5,279 bases of DNA from Kiritimatiellia bacterium (GTDB lineage: Bacteria; Verrucomicrobiota; Kiritimatiellia; RFP12; UBA1067): assembly GCA_017385345.1 (NCBI GenBank), contig JAFNRY010000189.1, positions 1 to 5,279 of the forward strand, read 5' to 3'. The notes below the pieces were generated by a model. It was not told the origin of the DNA. It did not search any database and saw only the letters and a list, made by a program, of their open reading frames with translations. Position numbers and translations under genes: made by a program. Shown here one piece after another: positions 1 to 5,279 of the stretch (position 1 is the stretch's first letter; the number at the start of each line of letters is the position of its first letter).

Positions 1-483
1 GCATCGAAAATGCAGGAAACCCTAACCGCCCTCCTCGTGGGAAACAATTTCGCGGCGTCCGCGTACGCGGCGGCGTCGGCCGCGCTCGGCGCGAGGCTTT
101 CCGGCGGCGCGCCACATCCACTATGGACGGCGGCCTCCGCCTTCGGCATCCTCTACCTCGGAGAGTTCGTTCCGAAACTGTTCTTCGCGTCCCGCCCGCT
201 ATCCCGCCTGCTGAAGACGGCGCCGGCCCTCGCCGCGTTCCGCGCCGCGATGAAGCCCGTCACGGCGTCGGCAATGTGGCTTACCGGCTTCTTCGTCGGC
301 CGAGCCGAGCACCGCGAGAAAGTGACGGTAGGCGATCTCGTGCGCATCCTGCAGGACCGGAAAAACGGCGCGAGGCTCACAGACTTCGAATGCGCCCTCG
401 TGACGCGCATCCTCGTGCTCCGCAGGAAAGGGGAGCCGGTCACGGTGGACGGCCTGCTGCGCGCGATCGACAGCGAACCGTAG
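1..483 (+). CDS. DUF21/CNNM-type membrane protein lacking CBS domains (5' partial)
   Basis: The reading frame is already open at base 1 and reads through the ATG at position 10, so the true start probably lies upstream. What remains looks like the DUF21 (CNNM transmembrane) domain of CorC/HlyC-type proteins, which are linked to magnesium or cobalt transport. Counting from the ATG, the signs are a GNN motif at residues 11-13 in a hydrophobic segment (about 5-30), a second hydrophobic segment (about 37-60) carrying G-E-x-x-P-K at 51-56, and a third (about 75-98). An amphipathic tail resembling the linker before the CBS pair follows (about 103-140). In the family, the DUF21 domain is normally followed by two CBS domains and often a CorC_HlyC domain. 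Here the protein stops right after the linker at TAG 481-483, and a convergent gene begins 10 bp later, so no CBS domains can follow. It may be a naturally short paralogue that pairs with a CBS-bearing partner, or a truncated gene. The family call is fairly secure; the substrate is not. Confidence 0.8.
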   Translation, partial: ASKMQETLTALLVGNNFAASAYAAASAALGARLSGGAPHPLWTAASAFGILYLGEFVPKLFFASRPLSRLLKTAPALAAFRAAMKPVTASAMWLTGFFVGRAEHREKVTVGDLVRILQDRKNGARLTDFECALVTRILVLRRKGEPVTVDGLLRAIDSEP

Positions 484-493
484 AGCGGAGCCG

Positions 494-3400
494 TCAGTAC
501 AGCCTGTCGCCGTAAACGAGGATCTTGACGAGGCTGAAGGAATCTTCGCGCTTTTCCGGCGTCCGGCGGACTCTCACGTATTTCGCGGACTTTCCGCGCC
601 TCAGGACTGCGCGGTATTCCTTCTTCTTGTCGTCCGTGGCGAACACCGTCTCCCACCTCGTGCTGTCCTCCGAGATCTGGACCTCGAGCGGTACGACGCC
701 TCCCTGGCGGCCGGGCTTCGTCACGATTCGCACGCCGCTGACGCGGCACATTCCCGGAAGGACGACCGCCGCCCAGGGCGACATCTCGCTTCCGGTGGAG
801 AAGGTGCAGTCCTTAACCTGAGTGTCGTCTATCGCAAAAGCGAGCATGCCGTGCGGGACGTCGTTCCCGATCGAGGAAAGCAGGAGCATTCCGTCCCCGG
901 AGAGCAGTTCGCCGCCCATGTCGCGCTCTGGGTAGGGGCGGCCGGCGTTCGCAGGAGTCGCGAATTCCTTCTGGAGGTCGGACGCCTGCCGGAATGCCGC
1001 GAAGTTACCCTCTTCCGACGCCGCCGCGAGAACGTTGCCGAAATCGAGCTTGCCCTTCCCGCCGCCCTTCCCGCCGCCTTTCCCGCCGTCCTGGAGTCGC
1101 GCGAACAGGCCGTTGAGCCGCTCGTAGCGCTCTTCGTCGCCCGTCAGAAACTCCGTGAAGGCGGCCATCGTCTGCGCGAACCATACCGTGGTGCCGAACT
1201 GGCTCTCGAGGGCGGCGAACAATACGCGCTCCAGAAGATCGGGCTCGCTCTTCAACGGTTCCGTCCACTTCTTCAGGATGCGGTCGAAGAAACCTTCTTC
1301 GGCGATGAACGAGCCGCCCTGCCTGAGCGACGGCATGATGCGCACGAGTTCATCGGCGAGCGCTTCGGCGCCGCCGTCCTGCCGCACGCGCTTGAGGTAC
1401 GGCGTTATTATGTCCCACAGCGGCTGGCGCCATCCGGTGAGGGTTGCCGTGCATTCGTCGATGAAGGCCCTGTGCTCGTCGAGATCCAGCCCGGCGCGCG
1501 CGATCCACTCCGCCCGGCTGCGCCATGCGATGTAGTGCGTCGGCCACGCCTTCGTAGCCGCCTCGTAGATTCGGGCGACGTCTTCGTCTTCCGCGCCCCG
1601 CTCCTCGGCGGCGTGCGCTATTTCCACGAACCGGTCCGCGTCCAGCCGGCGTTCACGCTCTCCCTCGAACGTCCCCTCCCACGCCTGGACGTACGTGAAG
1701 GACGAGGTGTCGCCGAACGGCATGAGACTGTCGCTCAGCGTCGTGCCCGGCGTCACGCTGTAGTTGAGGATCCATCTTCCGTCCGGCAGGCGCCTTGTGA
1801 ACGCGCAGTGCTTCGGTTGGCCTACCGGCGCGGCGGGGAAGCCGTGGGAGTTGGAGCACGACGTGCTGAACTTCGATATCTCCCCGCAGACGCCGCCGAC
1901 GAACGGAGAACACTTTCTCAGCGGCCATTCGTCGGCTTCGCGCCACGCCTCGTAGTAGCTGTCGCCGTGTATGATTTCGCCGAAGCAGTTGTGGAGGCGC
2001 CACGGCACGTGCCAGCACACTCCTCCCATTCTCGACACCGGCATGAAGGCGAAGGCGTCGAGCAGCCGCTGCTGCTCGGCCATTTCGTCTTCGTAGCTGT
2101 ATGCGTTCGAGATTCCGCCCGGGGCGCACGCCCCGGTGACCTGCGACGTGGCAAGTCGCCAAAGCCATACCGGCTGCTTCTTCGAACGCAGCGCGAGGCG
2201 CTTGGCGAAAGCGGTTTCGCGGTACGCCTCGAGCACGTCGGCGAGCATCTCCTCGCCGGCTTCCGGCACATTCAGCGCGAGAGCCGTGGCGAAGCGTCTG
2301 CCCGGGCCGTCGCCGGTTATCCACATGCCTCTGTCCTGCCACACCAGCGACTCGAGCGATTTCAGCGCGCCGGGCCAGTACCTGCACGCTCCGCTCCACG
2401 CGAAGTCCTCCATCCACGCGCGGTCCGCGAAGAAGGTTTTGAGAAACTCCCTCGCGCCGCTTCTGGCGCCGAGAGCGCCCCACCCCTCCTCGCCGACCCT
2501 GCGCAGCACGGCGTACAGCGCTATCGAACGCTTGTCGGCCTCCGCGAGCTCCGTTCCGGGGCGGAACTTCGACACGCGCTCCTCGAGTTTGGCGAGAGGA
2601 AAGCCCTGGACGGCGCCCGGCTCCTCCGCCGGGCGCGGACGGACCTGCGCGTGTTTGCGTTCGCGGCGCTCGAATTCCTCCCCGTCGAGCGACAGATAGC
2701 CGAGCGCGCACTGGCCCCAGCCGGTGTCGCGCCCCAGGCCGAGGGCGTGTTCGAGCAGTTTCTTGTTCTCCTCAGCCTTGGATTCGTCGTCCTTGTAGAG
2801 CGCGAATTGCGCGATGTCTATGCCCTGGCGCTGCAGAGGCGAAAGCGGCCCCTGCGGGAAGGCGCGCAGCGAAGCGAGAAACTTCTCGCCGCCTTCGAAG
2901 TCGCCTTCCTGCTTGAACTTCGTAGCCTTCGCAACGCAGTCGATGAGCGACCCGCCCTCGAAACGCCGGACCCATCCGAAACGGTCGCCTTCGTCGAGCT
3001 TCTTGAGCGCCTCCCATTCCGCCTTCCATCCGTTTCTTCCGTGGAGCAGTTCTCCGAGGTTGCCGTAGCCGATCTGCTTTTCGAGCAAGGCGAACGCCTT
3101 GCCGTACATGTCGGCCGCCTCCTGCGGATTCTTTTTCTTGCGCGCTTTGGAGAAGAGGGCGACGGCCTCGTCCTTGACTTTCACAGCCGCGGCGACGCGG
3201 GCGGCGATATCTTCCGCCTTCGCGTTGAAGGGGATGTTTTCTATCTGCGCGAAGAGCCGGCGCGGGCGCGCCGTCATGCATGTTATCGCGGGATACCGCA
3301 TGGAATCCACGCACCAGTGGCCGATCTTCGCGTTCTCTTCGGCCACCTCTTTCGTAGGATTCTCCATCGCGTCGTAGATCGCGTAGGCGAGCTTGGTTCC

Positions 3401-3577
3401 GCACGCCTTGCGGAACTCCTTCGAACAGAAAACGGCGCGGACGTCCTCTCCACTTTCGCACCAGTCGCTTCCGCACTGCAGCACGAGGACGTCCTTGCGC
3501 GGATTCACATCCGCCAGCGACGCCGCGCAGCACGCCGACGCGATAATTGCGGCAATGACTTTGACATTCATCTTCAT
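494..3577 (-). CDS. Exported multidomain protein: thioredoxin-like, transglutaminase-like and F5/8 type C domains
   Basis: This is a 1027-residue protein with no gene name I recognise. Residues 1-22 form a signal peptide: M-K start, hydrophobic core, likely cleavage after S-L-A. Residues about 28-133 look thioredoxin-like: a beta strand, then D-W-C-E-S-G (38-43) where CxxC would sit, and Y-P-A-I (95-98) at the cis-proline position. The second cysteine is replaced by Gly43, so ordinary disulfide exchange is unlikely. Residues about 137-480 and 640-830 are helix-rich with TPR-like stretches (for example 137-165 and 664-695). Residues about 510-630 resemble a transglutaminase/cysteine-protease fold: G-G-V-C-G-E with Cys564, then G-F-P-A-A-P-V-G-Q-P-K-H with His590, then R-W-I-L-N (601-605), where the family often has Asp. 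A GGGK linker lies at 831-842. Residues about 890-1025 resemble an F5/8 type C (discoidin) beta-sandwich, with S-G-V-R-I-V and P-L-E-V-Q-I-S near 947-969 and a Y-V-R-V-R strand at 1000-1004. It follows a fucosidase gene by 69 bp. The export call is strong and the discoidin call good; the thioredoxin-like and transglutaminase-like calls are moderate. Substrate unknown. Confidence 0.88.
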   Translation of the reverse strand: MKMNVKVIAAIIASACCAASLADVNPRKDVLVLQCGSDWCESGEDVRAVFCSKEFRKACGTKLAYAIYDAMENPTKEVAEENAKIGHWCVDSMRYPAITCMTARPRRLFAQIENIPFNAKAEDIAARVAAAVKVKDEAVALFSKARKKKNPQEAADMYGKAFALLEKQIGYGNLGELLHGRNGWKAEWEALKKLDEGDRFGWVRRFEGGSLIDCVAKATKFKQEGDFEGGEKFLASLRAFPQGPLSPLQRQGIDIAQFALYKDDESKAEENKKLLEHALGLGRDTGWGQCALGYLSLDGEEFERRERKHAQVRPRPAEEPGAVQGFPLAKLEERVSKFRPGTELAEADKRSIALYAVLRRVGEEGWGALGARSGAREFLKTFFADRAWMEDFAWSGACRYWPGALKSLESLVWQDRGMWITGDGPGRRFATALALNVPEAGEEMLADVLEAYRETAFAKRLALRSKKQPVWLWRLATSQVTGACAPGGISNAYSYEDEMAEQQRLLDAFAFMPVSRMGGVCWHVPWRLHNCFGEIIHGDSYYEAWREADEWPLRKCSPFVGGVCGEISKFSTSCSNSHGFPAAPVGQPKHCAFTRRLPDGRWILNYSVTPGTTLSDSLMPFGDTSSFTYVQAWEGTFEGERERRLDADRFVEIAHAAEERGAEDEDVARIYEAATKAWPTHYIAWRSRAEWIARAGLDLDEHRAFIDECTATLTGWRQPLWDIITPYLKRVRQDGGAEALADELVRIMPSLRQGGSFIAEEGFFDRILKKWTEPLKSEPDLLERVLFAALESQFGTTVWFAQTMAAFTEFLTGDEERYERLNGLFARLQDGGKGGGKGGGKGKLDFGNVLAAASEEGNFAAFRQASDLQKEFATPANAGRPYPERDMGGELLSGDGMLLLSSIGNDVPHGMLAFAIDDTQVKDCTFSTGSEMSPWAAVVLPGMCRVSGVRIVTKPGRQGGVVPLEVQISEDSTRWETVFATDDKKKEYRAVLRRGKSAKYVRVRRTPEKREDSFSLVKILVYGDRLY
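1049..1087 (-). repeat. Three 12-bp tandem units coding a GGGK linker
   Basis: Inside the 1027-residue gene, three near-identical 12-bp units encode G-G-K-G repeats at residues 831-842. They form a flexible, basic linker between the helical region and the segment leading to the F5/8 type C domain. The units differ at a single base (AAA versus AAG for one lysine), which points to recent slippage-type duplication. On the coding strand, 1072-1053 also matches a four-run G-quadruplex pattern. Confidence 0.7.
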
Positions 3578-3646
3578 TCCGCCGTTTCCTTCCCTTCTTT
3601 CATTCCCTTTCTTCCGCCCGCCGCCCCCGGCCCGCGCCCGTCCGCC
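3578..3646 (-). other. Intergenic spacer with G-run cluster (possible G-quadruplex)
   Basis: This 69 bp gap separates the fucosidase stop (TGA, 3649-3647) from the start of the next gene on the same strand. On the minus strand it first carries four G runs (at 3639-3637, 3633-3631, 3628-3624 and 3619-3617) separated by loops of 3, 2 and 4 bases. This fits the standard G-quadruplex pattern. It is followed by a purine-rich tract containing the ribosome binding site. I see no hairpin followed by a T run, so the two genes are probably transcribed together. A fold here could tune translation of the downstream gene, but in GC-rich DNA such runs also occur by chance. Confidence 0.4.
3587..3593 (-). 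promoter_or_regulatory. Ribosome binding site of the 1027-residue protein
   Basis: Reading the minus strand, GGAAGGA lies 9 bases before the ATG at 3577-3575, a normal Shine-Dalgarno distance. This favours that ATG over a second in-frame ATG at 3571-3569 (residue 3), whose only nearby purine-rich element is the weaker GGCGGA. The site sits in a long, almost pure purine run on the coding strand, roughly 3585-3615. Confidence 0.6.
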
Positions 3647-4984
3647 TCAGCGGACGATGGAAAACGCGTCTGCTATCGGATCGAGACGCTCCTTGAGACC
3701 GGCGAGATCGATTTCCAGCGAAGCGCCGTCGGCCGAAACCTTGAACGGCACCGCCGCCCCGTCCGGCACATGCACGACTTTCTTCACGCCGGCGGGGGAC
3801 TTTGCCGGCAACGACTGCGTTCCGTCCCGCTTTTCACCCTCCTTCCAGAGACGTATGGCGTATTCGGTCCCGGAATGCCGGTTGCGCGTGAACGCCCAAT
3901 CGCCTTTGCGCCACGGCTCCGCCGGGCGCGTAGAGTAAATCGCCGCGCCGTTCCTGGCGAGCCACTTGCCGAGTTCGGCCATGCGGTCGAGAGCCTCGCG
4001 CGGCAGACGGCCGTCCGGCTGGGGTCCGACATTGAGGGCGAGATTGCCGCCTTTCGCCACTATATCGACGAGCATGTGCACGAGTCGTCTCGGGCTCTTG
4101 TAGTTGTCGGAGTAGTGGTAGCCCCAGTAGTTTCCGATCGTGATGCAGCTTTCCCACGGCATATCCATCGGCTCCTTCGGAACTGTCTGCTCGGGCGTCC
4201 TCACTTCTTCGCACGGCCCGCCGCACCAGCGGTCTATCGAAATCACCCATGGCTGCACCTTGCGGACGGCCGCGATCATGTCCTCGATGCCGATGCCGGT
4301 CCCCTCCTCCTCGTTCAGCCACCCTCCATCGAGCCAAAGGCCCTCTATGCGGCCGTAGCCGGTCGCCAGTTCGAGCAACTGCGCTTTTGTGAATTCGCAG
4401 AAACGCTTCCATCTTTCCGGATTCTCGGACGGCTTGTACATCGGGCCGCGGACGGAGACGCCGCCCACGCCGCCGTTGTCCCAGAAGTCGGGGCTGTGCC
4501 AATCCGGCTTCGAGAAATACGGCATGACCGGGATTTCGCGCGCGCGGAACTCGTCGAACACGTGCTTGAGGATGTCGGCGCGCGGATGCGCCGAAAACGG
4601 ACAATCGGGCGAAGTGGTCTTGAAATCCGTCTGTTTCGTATCGAAAAGGCAGAATCCGTCGTGGTGTTTGGAAGTGAATATCAAATAGCGGAAACCGCCT
4701 TCCTTCGCGGCGTCGGCCCATTTGCCGGCATCAATGCGTATCGGATTGAAGCTCTTTGCGAGGCTCCAGTACTGACTCTTGAACTCGTCGCTGTCGTCCG
4801 TCCAATCGACTTCGCGGCGGCTCCATTTCTTGGCGTCGTCGTCGAGCGGCCACGATTCGATGATGCCGGCTTCGGAATACAGGCCGAAGTGCATCATGAT
4901 GCCGAGCTTCTGGTCCTTGAACCATTCGAGCCGCTCTTTGATCAGCGGATCGGTCGGCTCTACGTACTTGCGGTCGGCTGGCGG
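3647..4984 (-). CDS. Alpha-L-fucosidase, GH29 family (N-terminus cut at contig junction)
   Basis: GH29 enzymes remove terminal alpha-L-fucose from glycans by a retaining mechanism. The first ATG is at 4897, but the frame stays open upstream to 4984. Those 29 codons read as a typical GH29 N-terminus (Y-V-E-P-T-D-P-L, then L-E-W-F-K-D-Q-K-L-G-I) running into M-M-H-F-G-L-Y-S, so 4897 is not the real start and the gene is truncated. Numbering from that ATG, visible family motifs are G-I-I-E-S-W (11-16), F-T-S-K-H-H-D-G-F (74-82), the nucleophile region G-L-W-L-D-G-G-W with Asp190, P-W-E-S-C near 248-252 followed by W-G-Y-H (258-261), and G-G-N-L-A-L-N-V-G-P-Q-P-D-G (283-296). A C-terminal beta-sandwich follows (about 325-416). 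Only the start codon and perhaps a signal peptide seem to be missing, so export cannot be judged. The acid/base residue varies in this family; Glu249 is a candidate only. It is probably co-transcribed with the exported protein 69 bp downstream. Confidence 0.93.
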   Translation of the reverse strand, partial: PPADRKYVEPTDPLIKERLEWFKDQKLGIMMHFGLYSEAGIIESWPLDDDAKKWSRREVDWTDDSDEFKSQYWSLAKSFNPIRIDAGKWADAAKEGGFRYLIFTSKHHDGFCLFDTKQTDFKTTSPDCPFSAHPRADILKHVFDEFRAREIPVMPYFSKPDWHSPDFWDNGGVGGVSVRGPMYKPSENPERWKRFCEFTKAQLLELATGYGRIEGLWLDGGWLNEEEGTGIGIEDMIAAVRKVQPWVISIDRWCGGPCEEVRTPEQTVPKEPMDMPWESCITIGNYWGYHYSDNYKSPRRLVHMLVDIVAKGGNLALNVGPQPDGRLPREALDRMAELGKWLARNGAAIYSTRPAEPWRKGDWAFTRNRHSGTEYAIRLWKEGEKRDGTQSLPAKSPAGVKKVVHVPDGAAVPFKVSADGASLEIDLAGLKERLDPIADAFSIVR

Positions 4985-4988
4985 CTAC
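4975..4988. other. Junction between two unrelated sequences (probable chimeric join)
   Basis: The minus-strand fucosidase keeps family-like sequence up to about 4981-4984 and meets a TAG at 4987-4985. The plus-strand ClC frame becomes recognisable from about 4980. Both genes should start beyond this point in opposite directions, and both lose their 5' parts within the same few bases. Base composition drops and codon choice shifts at the same place. The short overlap GGCGG (4980-4984) can belong to either side, as expected for a join at microhomology. An assembly or amplification chimera is the simplest explanation; a real recombination event is possible but less likely. Confidence 0.75.
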
Positions 4989-5279
4989 GACCTCTTCGTG
5001 CCGCTCATGATTGTGTCGGTTGCGTCATACCTCACAATCAACACATTCGAGCCACATAGCATCTACGCTATGCGACTGGCACGCAAGGGCGAACTCATTA
5101 CCCATGATAAAGACCAGGCCATACTCACCATAATCAACCTGAAGTCGCAGATAGAGACCGACTACAAGCAGGTTTCGCCCGAGATGGACCTCGGACAATT
5201 GGTGAAAGTCATCACGCATGCACATCGCAACATATTCCCTGTGACCGACCATCACGGCAAGTTCCTCGGGGTGGTGACC
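4980..5279 (+). CDS. ClC-family chloride channel/transporter, fragment with start of CBS region
   Basis: An open frame of 100 codons runs off the right edge without a stop. It begins G-G-Y-D-L-F-V-P-L-M-I, matching the late membrane helix that in E. coli ClcA reads N-Y-Q-L-I-L-P-M-I-I. It continues into F-E-P-H-S-I-Y-A-M-R-L-A-R-K-G. Tyr29 of the fragment (5064-5066) lines up with the central chloride-binding tyrosine of ClC proteins (Tyr445 in E. coli). Residues about 64-100 (V-S-P-E-M-D-L-G-Q-L, then R-N-I-F-P-V-T-D and G-K-F-L-G-V-V) are the start of a cytoplasmic CBS domain, typical of longer bacterial ClC proteins. The sequence style resembles Bacteroidales. The upstream two thirds of the gene are absent: left of 4980 the same frame shows no ClC similarity. 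GC content is about 53%, clearly below the rest of the window. Whether it is a channel or an H+/Cl- exchanger cannot be told, because the gating glutamate lies in the missing part. Confidence 0.9.

Noticed and set aside
2119..2136. GC-rich inverted repeat as a possible terminator
   Set aside because: It lies deep inside a coding region and is not followed by a T run on either strand, so intrinsic termination is unlikely.
1653..2711. Minus-strand 352-codon open frame inside the large gene
   Set aside because: It is an out-of-frame shadow of the 1027-residue gene with very high Arg and Ala content and no recognisable motif. The same applies to the frames at 2772-3533 and 3834-4721.
3533..3577. 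Lipoprotein signal in the large exported protein
   Set aside because: Cys16 and Cys17 are preceded by A-S-A, without the usual Leu at the -3 position of a lipobox, and a normal signal peptidase I site (S-L-A before D-V) fits better.
3647..4897. Fucosidase starting at the ATG at 4897
   Set aside because: The 29 codons upstream of it encode a conserved-looking GH29 N-terminal stretch in the same frame, so this ATG is internal and the real start lies beyond the junction.
851..5059. Long plus-strand open frame of 1402 codons as a possible giant gene
   Set aside because: It is the exact antisense of two genes with clear family motifs, starts at a GTG without a convincing ribosome site, is rich in Arg, Ala and Glu as expected for antisense GC-rich DNA, and crosses the junction. 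I see no domain in it.
5025..5255. Minus-strand 76-codon open frame at the right end
   Set aside because: It is the antisense shadow of the ClC fragment, which has clear family motifs on the plus strand.
494..5279. A new defence or mobile system in this window
   Set aside because: No transposase, integrase, nuclease, reverse transcriptase, toxin-antitoxin pair or CRISPR-like array is visible. The genes fit metabolism and extracellular processing.

Overview
The window is a metagenome-style fragment that appears to join two unrelated genomes. Positions 1 to about 4980 are GC-rich (about 63% in one 60-base line counted by hand) and hold three genes. Their domain types and codon habits suggest a member of the PVC group, most likely Kiritimatiellota or Lentisphaerota/Verrucomicrobiota. 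That placement is inferred from protein style, not from a marker gene. Positions from about 4980 to 5279 are about 53% GC by hand count. They encode the middle of a ClC chloride channel/transporter whose sequence style is that of Bacteroidales.

Layout: (1) positions 1-483, plus strand: a DUF21/CNNM-type membrane domain protein, cut by the left edge, that stops without any CBS domains. (2) positions 494-3577, minus strand: a 1027-residue exported protein with a signal peptide, a thioredoxin-like domain lacking the second active-site cysteine, a long helical middle part, a transglutaminase-like Cys/His domain and a C-terminal F5/8 type C (discoidin-like) domain. (3) positions 3647 to about 4984, minus strand: a GH29 alpha-L-fucosidase with all core motifs, cut at its N-terminus by the junction. 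(4) about 4980-5279, plus strand: the ClC fragment, cut at both ends.

The fucosidase and the exported multidomain protein lie 69 bp apart on the same strand, fucosidase first, and are probably co-transcribed. The likely theme is handling of fucosylated glycans or glycoproteins outside the cytoplasm, as is common in gut and sediment PVC bacteria. The DUF21 gene converges on this pair, with only 10 bp between stop codons.

The two most useful observations are the junction near 4980, where two divergent genes lose their 5' ends within a few bases of each other as base composition changes, and the unusual domain combination of the 1027-residue protein. I found no RNA genes, CRISPR arrays, insertion sequences or clear terminators. 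The only stretch without a gene, 3578-3646, is short and holds a ribosome binding site and a G-run cluster.
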